Shown: one piece after another, positions 1 through 8,113 of the stretch | Layout: every line of letters begins with the position of its first letter | How positions within the stretch are numbered: position 1 is the first letter of the stretch | From: Humibacter sp. RRB41 | Lineage (GTDB): Bacteria; Actinomycetota; Actinomycetes; Actinomycetales; Microbacteriaceae | Assembly: GCF_022761015.1 (NCBI RefSeq) | Contig: NZ_JAKWJQ010000009.1 | Location: 1 to 64,000, forward strand | DNA: 64,000 bases | Reading direction: 5' to 3' | Program-made: the position numbers and the translations under genes | The notes under the pieces: model-generated | What the model saw: the letters and a program-made list of their open reading frames with translations, nothing else | Database searches by the model: none | What the model was told of the DNA's origin: nothing

Positions 1-22
1 CTCTCGCTCATGAACGTCTCCC

Positions 23-58
23 ATGTCGCGACTCAGATGTCACCTATGTCGCGACTCA
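23..58. repeat. Short direct repeat, two 13-nt copies
   Basis: ATGTCGCGACTCA occurs at 23-35 and again at 46-58, a spacing of 23 nt, just beyond the 3' end of the tRNA-Arg gene. No protein-coding signal is seen in bases 1-66. It could be the edge of an element extending left of the window, but nothing inside the window supports that. Confidence 0.5.
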
Positions 59-66
59 AGACAGTG

Positions 67-139
67 TGCGCCCGAAGGGATTCGAACCCCCAACCTTCTG
101 ATCCGTAGTCAGATGCTCTATCCGTTGAGCTACGGGCGC
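67..139 (-). tRNA. tRNA-Arg (anticodon ACG)
   Basis: Read on the minus strand, the 7-bp acceptor stem GCGCCCG/CGGGCGC closes a complete cloverleaf: D arm with GCTC/GAGC stem, anticodon stem TCTGA/TCAGA with loop CTACGGA (anticodon ACG, arginine CGU family), and a T arm with TTCGAAT. The discriminator base is A; the 3' CCA is not encoded. Bases 140-367 upstream hold no gene that I can see. Confidence 0.96.
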
Positions 140-367
140 GACTGCTGTTGCTCTCGAGCCAGGGCTCAGTGATCAACCTGACGACTATATCAGGCCGCGC
201 GGCGCCCTTTGAAATCGGCCGGTTCCTCGCAACGCCTGCCCGTCCGCGCGCTCAAGGCGAACGACCGTGTTGGATTTCGGAGATTCACAGCGATCCCCGG
301 CGCGTCCGCCTGCTGGGGCGGCGTGGCGACGCAAATCTCCGAGATCCGGCACGCGACAAGATACCTC

Positions 368-826
368 TCAACCGACAGCGAGGGCGGCACGGATGCGGGC
401 GGCGACGGCATCCGCCTCCTCGGGGGACGCGTAGGCGTGGCGCGGGCCCAGCCAGAAGCGCAGGCCGTCGTCTCGGTGCCGCGGTATGAGGTGCAGATGC
501 AGATGCGGCACCGACTGCGAGACGACGTTGTTGACGATGAGAAGGCTGCCGTCGGCATCCGTCGCCGCCTCGACCGCACGCTGCAGCGCCTGCGACGTGC
601 GCACCCACGGGTCGGCGAGCTCGACCGGCAGCTCGTCGTACGTCTGCACGTGAACCGTCGGCACCATCAGCACGTGTCCGGGGAACACCGGATGCGCGTC
701 GAGGAACGCGACGAAGTCATCCGATCTGAAGACTTCGCGGGCGGGTGTCGCGCCGGTGACGATGTCGCAAAATACGCATTTTGCAACAGTGCCTCGCGGC
801 GAATATGCCGCCCTCGACTCGGCCAT
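368..826 (-). CDS. HIT family nucleotide-binding protein
   Basis: A 152-residue histidine-triad protein. It begins its fold with KCVFCDIVTG and carries the catalytic triad as SVPHLHLHLIPR near residues 107-118; the central histidine is the expected nucleophile for nucleoside phosphoramidate or dinucleotide hydrolysis. The length fits the family. The ATG at 824-826 gives about 16 extra residues before the conserved start, because no closer in-frame start exists. It lies 11 nt downstream of the dienelactone hydrolase gene on the same strand, so the two are probably cotranscribed. The physiological substrate cannot be told from the sequence. Confidence 0.9.
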   Translation of the reverse strand: MAESRAAYSPRGTVAKCVFCDIVTGATPAREVFRSDDFVAFLDAHPVFPGHVLMVPTVHVQTYDELPVELADPWVRTSQALQRAVEAATDADGSLLIVNNVVSQSVPHLHLHLIPRHRDDGLRFWLGPRHAYASPEEADAVAARIRAALAVG

Positions 827-837
827 CGACGAGCGCC

Positions 838-1596
838 TTACGCGAAGATCTCGTCGAAGAAGTCGAGTTGCGCACGCCAGCTGCGGGCATCCGCCAGCGG
901 ACGATACTTCTCGCCTGGCACCGTGAACGCATGAGGCGCACCGCTGTAGATGACGGTCTGCCAGTCGAGGCCGGGTACGGCGCGCAGTTCGTCCTGGAAG
1001 GCGTGGAGGTCGTCGTCGCTCACCACCGGGTCGACGCCGCCGGTGAGGATGAGCAGCTTGGCGCGGATGGCATCCGCATCGCTCGGGTCGTGCGTGATCA
1101 GGCGGCCGTGGAACGAGACGACGCCGCGGATGTCGGCCCCCGTTCGCGCGAACTCGAGCGCTGCCGATCCGCCGAAGCAGTACCCGATGACGGCGATGCG
1201 GGTCTCGTCCACCTGCGGCAGCTCGATCAGCGTGTCGTACGCGGCCTGCACGCGGGCGCGCATCAGGGGAAGATCACCGTAGTACTTGCCGACGAGCGTC
1301 GATGCGGTCTCAGGCGTCGGCCGCTCGGCCGCGCCGTAGATGTCGGCGGCGAACGCGACGTATCCGAGCCGCGCGAGCATCTGGGCGCGCACCTCGACGT
1401 TCGGTCCGACTCCCAGCCAGTCGTGCACGATCAGGATGCCCGGCCGCGGCTCGTTCGCCGCCGCGTCGTGCGAGACGTATCCCTCGAGCTCCGTGCCGTC
1501 GTGACCGTAGGTGATGGGCGAGCTCTCGATCTTCGCGCCATGCGGAAGCGGCACGTGGGCAAGGAGCTCATCGTGGGCGGCAGAGAATTCGGGCAT
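838..1596 (-). CDS. Dienelactone hydrolase family protein
   Basis: A 252-residue alpha/beta hydrolase. The nucleophile elbow is GYCFGG, with cysteine as in dienelactone hydrolase; a late acidic segment (GGVDPVVSDDD) and the histidine in SGAPHAFTVPG complete the triad. HDWLGVGPN matches the conserved region after strand 1. Classical members open dienelactones in chloroaromatic breakdown, but no other gene of that pathway is nearby, so the substrate is unknown. It is the first gene of a two-gene unit with the HIT protein and is divergent from the acetyltransferase at 1671. Confidence 0.9.
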   Translation of the reverse strand: MPEFSAAHDELLAHVPLPHGAKIESSPITYGHDGTELEGYVSHDAAANEPRPGILIVHDWLGVGPNVEVRAQMLARLGYVAFAADIYGAAERPTPETASTLVGKYYGDLPLMRARVQAAYDTLIELPQVDETRIAVIGYCFGGSAALEFARTGADIRGVVSFHGRLITHDPSDADAIRAKLLILTGGVDPVVSDDDLHAFQDELRAVPGLDWQTVIYSGAPHAFTVPGEKYRPLADARSWRAQLDFFDEIFA

Positions 1597-1670
1597 CGGT
1601 GCTCCTTCGGATCGGGGTCGACGCTCACGTTACGCCGGAGCGCTCGGGGCAACCCGCCTACCCTGAAACC

Positions 1671-1973
1671 ATGGCCGAGGAATACGCACACGAACCGGAT
1701 GCCCACCGCTACGTGCTGCGCTCCGCCGGTCAGATCGCGAGCGTGGTCGACTACACCGTGCTCGGCGACTCGATCTCGATGACCCGCACGTTCACGAATC
1801 CGAACCTGCGCGGACGCGGCCTTGCCGCCAAGATCGTGCAATTCGCAGTCGACGACGTGGAGAAGAACACGAAATACCACGTCGTTCCGATGTGCTGGTA
1901 CGTGGCGCAATGGTTCGACGAGCATCCGGAGCGGGCCGATCTGCTGAAGCCGCGTCAGGCATCCGCGAGCTAG
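1671..1973 (+). CDS. Small GNAT-like N-acetyltransferase (NATD1 type)
   Basis: A 100-residue protein with the compact single-domain GNAT fold. Strand-rich YVLRSAGQIASVVDYTVLGD is followed by the acetyl-CoA loop NLRGRGLAAKIVQFAV and the conserved tail VVPMCWYVAQWFDEHPE, typical of the YidJ/NATD1 family. The ATG at 1671 is chosen because the family starts there; an in-frame ATG at 1599 lies inside the divergent promoter region. The acceptor substrate is unknown. The gene is monocistronic and ends 10 nt before the convergent rhomboid-like gene. Confidence 0.86.
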   Translation: MAEEYAHEPDAHRYVLRSAGQIASVVDYTVLGDSISMTRTFTNPNLRGRGLAAKIVQFAVDDVEKNTKYHVVPMCWYVAQWFDEHPERADLLKPRQASAS

Positions 1974-1982
1974 GCGACGGGT

Positions 1983-2666
1983 TCATCCTTGGACTCGCTT
2001 CGCTCGCTCAGGGAGCTGATTGGCGATGAGACCGAGCGCGAGGCCCAGCAGCATCGAGACGCCGTGAGCGTCACCCGCGATGACGAGCACGATTCCGATC
2101 GCGGATGCCAGTGCTGCACTCACCCGCACCACGATCGTTCCGACCCGTGATGGTGCCGCCGCATCGCGCGTGCCGATCAGCAGTGCCACGCCGAAGACGC
2201 TGAAGATCAGCCCGTCGGAGGCGAAGGATGACCCGCCTCCGGTCTGTCCCCACGCGACCGCCAGCAGATTGAGAACGATGGACGGCACCAGGAACAGTGC
2301 GAGGGTGAGCCACTGCCCCCAGACCCGTCCACCCCAGATCCACGAGCCGAAGACGAGCACGAGCGTGACGACGATGAGGTTGAAGACCGCGGCGACCTCT
2401 CCCCCGTCTTGAGCGAGCAACGCGGTCAGGATGCGCCACCACTGACCCTGGGCGAGTGTCGCGTGGGGGTCGCGGGCGAGGGCATCCGTGAGCTGAGGGA
2501 AGACCGGCTGCAGCAACGACGGCACGCCGACGACCACTGTGACCACAAGCGCGAGCCAGGGGAACGGGCGGGTGGCGGGGAGCATCCGGATGCCCGTGTT
2601 CACGAACAGGGCGAGCACCACCAGGTCGCAGATGATGCTGAGCAGGCTCTCGCCGGACGTGTCCAC
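1983..2666 (-). CDS. Rhomboid family-like membrane protein
   Basis: About 227 residues with six or so hydrophobic segments. GQWWRILTALLAQDGG resembles the entry loop of rhomboids. FASDGLIFSVFG lines up with the rhomboid serine motif GASGAIFGLLG, and DAHGVSMLLGLALG with the last helix that carries the catalytic histidine. A Ser/His pair is therefore present, but the motif around the serine has an insertion, so protease activity is uncertain. The GTG at 2664-2666 is preferred because the ATG at 2768 would run through the promoter and start of the divergent thiolase gene. The last codons fall within a dispersed repeat (1991-2015). Confidence 0.72.
   Translation of the reverse strand: MDTSGESLLSIICDLVVLALFVNTGIRMLPATRPFPWLALVVTVVVGVPSLLQPVFPQLTDALARDPHATLAQGQWWRILTALLAQDGGEVAAVFNLIVVTLVLVFGSWIWGGRVWGQWLTLALFLVPSIVLNLLAVAWGQTGGGSSFASDGLIFSVFGVALLIGTRDAAAPSRVGTIVVRVSAALASAIGIVLVIAGDAHGVSMLLGLALGLIANQLPERAKRVQG
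1991..2015. repeat. Dispersed GC-rich repeat, copy 1
   Basis: The core ACTCGCTTCGCTCGCTCAGGG also appears at 3931 and, almost unchanged, at 63939. This copy lies inside the 3' end of the rhomboid-like gene and encodes most of its last residues (PERAKRV). The other copies lie just after stop codons. Confidence 0.7.
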
Positions 2667-2736
2667 GTCTCGAGTATCGCGCTCGACCAGCGACCGCGCG
2701 GCTATTCTCGGAACGGCACGACGAAGGAGTACGACC

Positions 2737-3921
2737 ATGTCGAACACGTCAGGGCGCCAGGCGCTCATCGCGAGCTACGCTCGCACCCCGTTCCTCAAGT
2801 TCAACGGCGGATTCGCCGCGGTTCCCGCCGTCGACCTCGGTGCCGCAGCGGTGCGCGCAGCACTCGACCGGGCGGGCATCGCCCCCGATCGCGTCGACAT
2901 CGTGCAGGGCGCACAGGTGGTGCAGGCCGCGGCCGGGCAGAACCCGGCGCGGCAGTCGGCGGCGGGAGCGGGCATCCCGCTGACAGTTCCGGCCATCACC
3001 CTGAACGCCGTGTGCCTCTCCGGAACGCTGGCCGTCGCCGCCGCCGCGAGGTTGATCGAGGACGGCGATGCCGACATCGTCGTGGTCGTCGGGCAGGAGT
3101 CCATGTCGCTGGCCCCGCACGCCTGGTCCGGATCGCGCGCCGGTGCCAAATACGGCGCCATCGAATTCGTCGACACGCTCGAACGCGACGGGCTGTCGGA
3201 CGCCTTCGAACACATCTCGATGGGCGCCTCGACGGAGAAGTACAACGGCATCCTCGGCATCACGCGCGAGGAACAGGATGCCTACGCGGCCACCTCGCAC
3301 CAGCGGGTGGCGGCATCCGTCGACTTTCTGGCCGGCGAGATCGCGCCGTTCGACGTTCCGGGGCGCAAGGGTTCGACCACCTACTCGGCCGACGACGGCG
3401 TGCGCGCCGACACGACGGCGGAATCCTTGTCGACGCTGCGCCCCGCGTTTGCGAGCGACGGCACGATCACCGCGGGCAACTCGTCGCAGATCACCGACGG
3501 CGCGGCCGCGCTCGTGATCGTCGGGGACGACGTCGAGCTGTCCGTGACACCGCTCGCGCGCATCGTCTCGCAGTCGTTCGTCGCCGGACCGGACACCTCG
3601 CTGCACTCTCAGCCATCGCACGCGATCGCCGCGGCGCTGAAGAAGGCGGGGATCGAGGCATCCGCTCTGGCCGCGGTCGAGATCAACGAGGCGTTCGCCG
3701 CCGTCGCAGTGCACTCGACGCGAGAGCTGGGCGTCGAGCCCTCGATCGTGAACGAGCACGGAGGGGCGATCGCGCTGGGGCATCCGCTCGGGGCATCAGG
3801 TGCGCGCATCGTCGGCACGCTCGCGCGGCGGCTGCAGGCTGCAGGCTCGGGCAGCGTCGGAGCGGCCGGTCTCTGCGGAGGCGGCGGCCAGGGCGCCGCG
3901 ATCGTGCTCGAGGCGGTGTAG
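2737..3921 (+). CDS. Acetyl-CoA C-acyltransferase (thiolase)
   Basis: A 394-residue thiolase of full family length. The acyl-accepting cysteine is in LNAVCLSGTLA near residue 90. The catalytic histidine is in NEHGGAIALGHPLGASG, and the second cysteine in GLCGGGGQGAA near the C-terminus. NEAFAAVAVH is also conserved. It would condense or cleave acyl-CoA; biosynthetic (acetoacetyl-CoA) and beta-oxidation roles cannot be separated here. The start is fixed by GAAGGAG about 9 nt upstream of the ATG. It stands alone, divergent from the rhomboid-like gene. Confidence 0.95.
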   Translation: MSNTSGRQALIASYARTPFLKFNGGFAAVPAVDLGAAAVRAALDRAGIAPDRVDIVQGAQVVQAAAGQNPARQSAAGAGIPLTVPAITLNAVCLSGTLAVAAAARLIEDGDADIVVVVGQESMSLAPHAWSGSRAGAKYGAIEFVDTLERDGLSDAFEHISMGASTEKYNGILGITREEQDAYAATSHQRVAASVDFLAGEIAPFDVPGRKGSTTYSADDGVRADTTAESLSTLRPAFASDGTITAGNSSQITDGAAALVIVGDDVELSVTPLARIVSQSFVAGPDTSLHSQPSHAIAAALKKAGIEASALAAVEINEAFAAVAVHSTRELGVEPSIVNEHGGAIALGHPLGASGARIVGTLARRLQAAGSGSVGAAGLCGGGGQGAAIVLEAV

Positions 3922-3925
3922 CCGC

Positions 3926-3952
3926 CTTCGACTCGCTTCGCTCGCTCAGGGA
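3926..3952. repeat. Dispersed GC-rich repeat, copy 2
   Basis: CTTCGACTCGCTTCGCTCGC followed by TCAGGGA lies between the stop codons of two convergent genes, the thiolase and the serine hydrolase. It shares its core with the copies at 1991 and 63939. The inverted CGCTTCG/CGAGCG character could fold weakly, but no T-run follows, so I do not call it a terminator. Confidence 0.7.
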
Positions 3953-3962
3953 ACTCGGGAGG

Positions 3963-5003
3963 TCAGGCGGCGAGCGCGTCGCCGACCCGGCGGCGTAGCT
4001 CGGGAACGCCGCTATCGAACCAGCGGGACGGATGCACGCGGTTCGTCAGCAGCGTCCATGCCCGGCCGGCGGCGAAGTCGATCCAGACGCCCGTCCCGGT
4101 GAAGCCGGTGTGGCCGATCGTCTCGGGGCTGCAGGCATCCCCGCCCGACCACCCCTCGTAGCGGTGCTCCCAGCCATAGGTGCGCTGGGCATCCACCGCC
4201 GTGCGCATCAGTGCTATCGATTCCGCGGACGCCGCGGTCCCGTCGAGCAGCCCGCGCGCGTAGCCCAGCACGGATGCCGCCGTGCCGAACAGCCCGGCGT
4301 GCCCGGCGCCCTGCAGCGCGGCCGCGTTCTCGTCGTGGACGGTGCCGACGAGCATCCGTCTGCGCCACGGGCAGTACTCGGTCGCGGCTGCCTGCTCGGG
4401 ATCGGCTGACCAGGCGAACCCCTCGCCGGCATCCAGCTCGCGGATGTGCGCGCCGGCCAGTCGCTCGAGCACGAATCCGAGCAGCATGAAGTTGAGGTCG
4501 GAGTACACCGGGTCGCCGTGCGGCCAGTCGCGCTGGATCACGAATGCGCGCAGCTGATCCGGGTCGGTTCCGTACGTGTAGATCGGCCACGTCGCGGGCA
4601 GACCGCTGCCGTGTGTGAGGCAGTCGCGCAGCGTGATGCGGCGTTGCCAGGCATCCGGATCGAACTGCCGCAGCTCGGGCAGCACCGCGATGATCGGGGC
4701 GTCGAGGTCGAGGATGCCCGAGCTCGCGGCATCCAGAATGCGCGGCGTCGTGAAGATCACCTTCGTCAGCGACGCGAGGTCGAACCACGTGTCGATCGTC
4801 ATCGGCCGCTCGACGGGCTCGCGTTGCGCGAGCCCCACCGCGCGAGACTGCATGCCAGCGGCGAAGCCGCGGGTACTACCCGCAGTCTCGCCGCTGGCAT
4901 GCAGTCTCGCGGAAGTCTTGTCGTCGACGCCGAGCACGGCTCCCGGGATGCGGCCGGCATCCACCCATTCGGTCACGACGTCGAGTGCTGCTTCGAATCC
5001 CAC
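3963..5003 (-). CDS. Serine hydrolase, beta-lactamase/class C fold
   Basis: A 346-residue serine hydrolase. The nucleophile motif SLTK lies in FDLASLTKVIF near residue 78, the YxN-type motif is YSDLN, and the third motif is HTG in IGHTGFTGTGVW. Such enzymes include esterases, peptidases and beta-lactamases; no export signal is seen, so it is probably a cytoplasmic hydrolase. The start is a GTG at 5001-5003, since no nearby ATG fits. Residues about 31-54 are encoded by a 71-nt perfect palindrome (4841-4911), which probably adds a loop between the first two beta strands. The DinB gene lies 9 nt upstream. Confidence 0.88.
   Translation of the reverse strand: MGFEAALDVVTEWVDAGRIPGAVLGVDDKTSARLHASGETAGSTRGFAAGMQSRAVGLAQREPVERPMTIDTWFDLASLTKVIFTTPRILDAASSGILDLDAPIIAVLPELRQFDPDAWQRRITLRDCLTHGSGLPATWPIYTYGTDPDQLRAFVIQRDWPHGDPVYSDLNFMLLGFVLERLAGAHIRELDAGEGFAWSADPEQAAATEYCPWRRRMLVGTVHDENAAALQGAGHAGLFGTAASVLGYARGLLDGTAASAESIALMRTAVDAQRTYGWEHRYEGWSGGDACSPETIGHTGFTGTGVWIDFAAGRAWTLLTNRVHPSRWFDSGVPELRRRVGDALAA
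4841..4911. repeat. Large palindromic element inside a coding sequence
   Basis: The arms at 4841-4864 and 4888-4911 are perfect reverse complements (24 bp). The 23-nt loop holds a nested 6-bp hairpin, GCGGGT...ACCCGC (4869-4883). The element sits within the serine hydrolase gene and is read through without a stop. It looks like a REP/MITE-type palindrome that was inserted and accepted as protein sequence; it is the only copy in the window. Confidence 0.85.
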
Positions 5004-5012
5004 ACCGGCACA

Positions 5013-5534
5013 CTATTCCCCGGTCTCGCCGTCGGTGAGTTCGCGGGCGATGTCGAGATGACCGAGATGCCGCGAGTACTCCTGCAGCACGTAGACCAAG
5101 ATCCAGCGGAGCGTCGGCACCGGGCTGTCGCCCCCGGCGGCGAATCGGCCACCGACACTGGACCGTTCATTCAGGTCGTGCGCGTTCACGATGCCGGCGG
5201 TGGTGTCACCGGCCACCTGCAGAGCTGCGAGCACGCTCTCGACGGTGGCCGAGGCATCCACTCGCCATGACTCGGTGTCGTCCGAGTCGCGATACGGATC
5301 CTCGAGCTCGTCACCGAGGAACCCCCACTGCAGCCAGCGGCGTTCCATCGACGACAGGTGCCACGCGAGTTCGAGCATCGACCAGCCGGACGGGACCACG
5401 GATGCCCGCGCATCCGCCTCCGAAAGCCCTCGGAGCTTTCGCTCCACCACTCCGCGGTCGTACGCGAGGAATCCGACGAGAATGTCCTTCTCGTCGGCGA
5501 GCTCACGGCCCGGCTTGTGCACCCGATCGCCCAT
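5013..5534 (-). CDS. DinB/DUF664 family protein
   Basis: A 173-residue four-helix-bundle protein of the DinB superfamily. SGWSMLELAWHLSSMERRW supplies the first metal-ligand histidine and YVLQEYSRHLGHLDIARE the C-terminal HxxH-like pair, the usual three-histidine layout. Family members are metal-dependent thiol transferases or uncharacterised proteins; the thiol in actinobacteria is usually mycothiol. The start at 5534 (MGDRVHKPG) is chosen because the much longer upstream frame is only the shadow of the oxidoreductase gene. It is probably cotranscribed with the serine hydrolase 9 nt downstream. Confidence 0.88.
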   Translation of the reverse strand: MGDRVHKPGRELADEKDILVGFLAYDRGVVERKLRGLSEADARASVVPSGWSMLELAWHLSSMERRWLQWGFLGDELEDPYRDSDDTESWRVDASATVESVLAALQVAGDTTAGIVNAHDLNERSSVGGRFAAGGDSPVPTLRWILVYVLQEYSRHLGHLDIARELTDGETGE

Positions 5535-5635
5535 GCCGACCAGCGTATTCCGTCGCTGCCGCCGATCGAGAAGAACGCGAGGGCACGCGCAGCGAGACCC
5601 GAACCCGCTGGTCGAGCAGCGAGGAGGCCGGGGGT

Positions 5636-7024
5636 CTACTTGTGGCCGGATACCGCGTCGGCCAGGCGCGCGATCGGCGAGGTGCCCGTGCTGCCGCGAT
5701 CCTCCGCACGGTCGGCGAACCCGTACGCCTTGTACAGCCCGTTCACCGCGATGAAGCGCAGCGGTTCGATCTCCCAGTTGCGTACCCGGTGTCCCACCCA
5801 CGGCAGATCGGTGATCGCGGTATCGCGCTCCACGATGAGGTCGGCCAGCGTGCGGCCGGCGAGGTTGGTGGCAGTGACGCCGGTGCCGACGTATCCGCCG
5901 GCCCATGCCAGTCCGGATGCCCGATCGAGTCCCACGGTCGCCGACCAGTCCCGCGGCACCCCGAGCACGCCCGACCACGCCCGTTCGACGCGTACGTCGC
6001 CCAGCACGGGGAAGAACCGCACGAGCAGTTCGCGCAGCGACCGTACCGTCACATCCGGCGTGGTGCCGTCCTCGTCGAATCGGGATCCCCAGTGGTACGG
6101 CACGCCCCGCCCGCCGAACGCGATGCGGCCATCGGCCGTGCGCTGCGCGTACATGTAGACGTGAGCGAGGTCGCCGAGGGTGTCGCGATTCGCCCAGCCG
6201 ATGGCATCCCACTGGCCGTCGGACAGCGGCTCGGTGACGATCAGCGACGAGTTCAACGGGACCCACGAGCGGTGTGCGCCGGGCATTCGCGCCGTGAACC
6301 CTTCCGTAGCGCGCACGACGACGTCGGCGTCGACGGATCCGTGCGCGGTGACGGCGCGCGCCGCGCGGCCGTCGCTGCGCGGCTCGATGTCGCTGACCTT
6401 CGTTCCCTCGTAGACCTCGACGCCGAGCGCTTCGACGACGGCCGCGAGTCCGCGCACGAGCTTCGCCGGCTGGATGCGCGCGCAGTGCGGCTGCCACAGC
6501 CCACCGACCGTGTTCGACACGGCGATGCGAGCGGATGCCTGCGCAGCGTCGAGCAGTTCGGCGCCGACATCCGTCCAGCCGGCTTCGCTCTCCGCCCACT
6601 CGTTCAACCGGCCGAGCTGGGCCGCGTTGCGCGCCACGTTCAGCTCCCCGCCGAGCACGATGTCGGCGTCGATGCCTTCCGCCTCGGCGACGCGCACGAC
6701 CTCGTGCACCGACGCGGTCATCGCCGACTGCATCGCCTGCGCGCCCTCGCGACCGTGCGTCGCGAGGTACTGCTCGCGACCGCCCGTGACGGAGTTGGTC
6801 AGCCATCCGCCATTGCGACCGGATGCCCCGAACCCGGCGAACCGCTGCTCCAGCACCACGACCCGTAGCGACGGTTGCGCCTTCTTCAGGTAGTAGGCGG
6901 TCCAGAGACCGGTGAATCCGGCGCCGACGATGCAGACATCCGCTCGGATGTCGCCCTTGAGGGAGGGGAGCGGCTCAGGCGCCGGTATCTGCGAGTACCA
7001 GAACGAGACGGATGCGTGCGACAC
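5636..7024 (-). CDS. FAD-dependent oxidoreductase (DAO family)
   Basis: A 462-residue flavoprotein. The N-terminal dinucleotide fold is DVCIVGAGFTGLWTAYYL, followed by the acidic end of strand 2 in VVVLEQRFAG and SGRNGGWLTN, as in the GlpO/PuuB-type amine oxidoreductases. A C-terminal GGYVGTGVTATNLAGRTLADL closes the FAD site. Such proteins oxidise amines or amino acids with FAD; the substrate is not evident. The start is a GTG at 7022-7024. It is monocistronic: 101 nt separate it from the DinB gene, and a long inverted repeat lies upstream. Confidence 0.9.
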   Translation of the reverse strand: MSHASVSFWYSQIPAPEPLPSLKGDIRADVCIVGAGFTGLWTAYYLKKAQPSLRVVVLEQRFAGFGASGRNGGWLTNSVTGGREQYLATHGREGAQAMQSAMTASVHEVVRVAEAEGIDADIVLGGELNVARNAAQLGRLNEWAESEAGWTDVGAELLDAAQASARIAVSNTVGGLWQPHCARIQPAKLVRGLAAVVEALGVEVYEGTKVSDIEPRSDGRAARAVTAHGSVDADVVVRATEGFTARMPGAHRSWVPLNSSLIVTEPLSDGQWDAIGWANRDTLGDLAHVYMYAQRTADGRIAFGGRGVPYHWGSRFDEDGTTPDVTVRSLRELLVRFFPVLGDVRVERAWSGVLGVPRDWSATVGLDRASGLAWAGGYVGTGVTATNLAGRTLADLIVERDTAITDLPWVGHRVRNWEIEPLRFIAVNGLYKAYGFADRAEDRGSTGTSPIARLADAVSGHK

Positions 7025-7137
7025 AGTCGCAGACTAGCGACGGCCACGCGCCGCGCTTCCCGGACCGAGGCAAGTCCGCACGCGTTGGCGACGGGCGCGG
7101 TGCTTTCAGACGATTTCACCCGGACCACGCACGCGAA

Positions 7138-7177
7138 GATGTGCCATACGGAGACTGTGGTTTCCGTATGGCACATC
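7138..7177. repeat. Perfect 15-bp inverted repeat, 10-nt loop
   Basis: GATGTGCCATACGGA (7138-7152) is mirrored exactly at 7163-7177. It lies in the 216-nt gap between the fasciclin gene, whose transcript would read into it, and the oxidoreductase gene, 114 nt before the latter's start. No T-run follows on either strand. It may act as a factor-dependent terminator, an RNA stabiliser, or an operator; the sequence does not decide. Confidence 0.7.
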
Positions 7178-7240
7178 GTGAAAGACGCGGCGTGGGGCTG
7201 ATTCCGAGAAGTTCAGTCGTCGCGGGATCTTCTCGTCGAA

Positions 7241-7894
7241 TCAGCTGGCCGGCGGCATGAGCACGGTGTCGATGAGATAGACGGTTGCGTTCGCGGTGTG
7301 CACGCCACCGCACACGACGGCCGCGTTGTTCACCTTCATGTCGCTACCGCTACCGCTGACCGTGAGGTCCTGACCCTCCACCGTGGCATGAGTGCCGTCG
7401 ATGGCATCGGGAGCGATCTGGCCCGGCACCACGTGATAGGTCAGCACCTTCTTCAGGGTGGCAGCTCCCGCCGGGGTGCCCAGCGTGGCGACCGTCGCGG
7501 CGTCAAGCTTGGCGAACGCCGAGTCGACCGGAGCGAAAACCGTGAACTGGCTTCCGTCGAGGGTGTCGACAAGGTTCACATCGCTGTTCAGCTTGCCGGA
7601 GACTGCCTTCACCAGGGTGGTGAGCATCGGATTGTTGGATGCCGCGACCGCAACCGGATCTTGAGACATTCCCTTGATCGAACCGGCGCCGCTCGGTACC
7701 TGCTTGGCGTACGCGGCACATCCTGGTCCCACCAGATCGGCCGCCGGGTTCGCGGATGCCGACGCGCTGGGTTTGGCGTCCTTGGTCGTGCTTCCCTGGG
7801 CGGAACCGGTCCCGCTGCCGGTACATCCGGCCAACCCGAGTACCGCGATCGCCGCGATACCGACGGCTACGGTGGTGTGCTTCATGATTCGCAT
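7241..7894 (-). CDS. Fasciclin-domain lipoprotein (MPT70/MPT83-like)
   Basis: About 217 residues. An N-terminal signal ends in the lipobox LAGC, so it is predicted to be a cell-surface lipoprotein. After a Ser/Thr/Ala-rich linker comes a single fasciclin (FAS1) domain: [20 protein letters not shown], then [11 protein letters not shown], with a C-terminal [11 protein letters not shown]. This resembles mycobacterial MPT83/MPT70. AAGGAG six nt before the ATG at 7892-7894 selects this start over the ATG 15 nt upstream. It is divergent from the DipZ-like gene and a few kb from sigK-rskA, the same gene set that SigK controls in Mycobacterium. Confidence 0.92.
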   Translation of the reverse strand: MRIMKHTTVAVGIAAIAVLGLAGCTGSGTGSAQGSTTKDAKPSASASANPAADLVGPGCAAYAKQVPSGAGSIKGMSQDPVAVAASNNPMLTTLVKAVSGKLNSDVNLVDTLDGSQFTVFAPVDSAFAKLDAATVATLGTPAGAATLKKVLTYHVVPGQIAPDAIDGTHATVEGQDLTVSGSGSDMKVNNAAVVCGGVHTANATVYLIDTVLMPPAS

Positions 7895-7955
7895 CGGAAT
7901 CTCCTTCATCCGCTGGACTTCTGCCGGGCCACGGCTCTGCGGCCCTCACACACTT

Positions 7956-7983
7956 GTTCGGAGCGTCCGCGCATCCGGTTTGG
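7956..7983 (-). promoter_or_regulatory. Possible weak SigK-type promoter for the fasciclin gene
   Basis: On the minus strand CCAAAC, 16 nt, then CCGAAC resembles the SigK consensus CCATCC-N16/17-CCGAAT known from mycobacteria, with 4/6 and 5/6 matches. It lies about 62 nt before the fasciclin start. It is weaker than the opposing site for the DipZ-like gene. Confidence 0.35.
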
Positions 7984-8042
7984 ATCCGATGGAGATTCGT
8001 CTGGCGCGATCGACGCGTCTATGACGGGCATTCGGCCCAGCT

Positions 8043-8070
8043 CAATCCGTTGAAGCCGTCCGCACCGAAT
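8043..8070 (+). promoter_or_regulatory. SigK-type promoter upstream of the DipZ-like gene
   Basis: CAATCC (8043-8048), 16 nt, CCGAAT (8065-8070) matches the SigK consensus CCATCC-N16/17-CCGAAT at 11 of 12 positions. It lies 43 nt before the TTG start of the DipZ-like gene. The match was found by eye; the consensus is recalled from work on M. tuberculosis and M. bovis SigK. Confidence 0.65.
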
Positions 8071-8113
8071 ACCGGCCGACATCGACACAGACATCGACAC
8101 GCAGGAGGCCGAC

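Noticed and set aside
3926-3952. Rho-independent terminator between thiolase and serine hydrolase
   Set aside because: The repeat has no strong stem with a T-run and recurs in non-terminal positions.
2409-3998. 529-codon frame over the thiolase
   Set aside because: Arg-rich with no domain, overlapping a clear thiolase in another frame.
5013-6806. Long minus-strand reading frame of 597 codons joined to DinB
   Set aside because: Only the last 173 codons match a family; the rest is a shadow of the FAD oxidoreductase gene, Arg-rich and in another frame.
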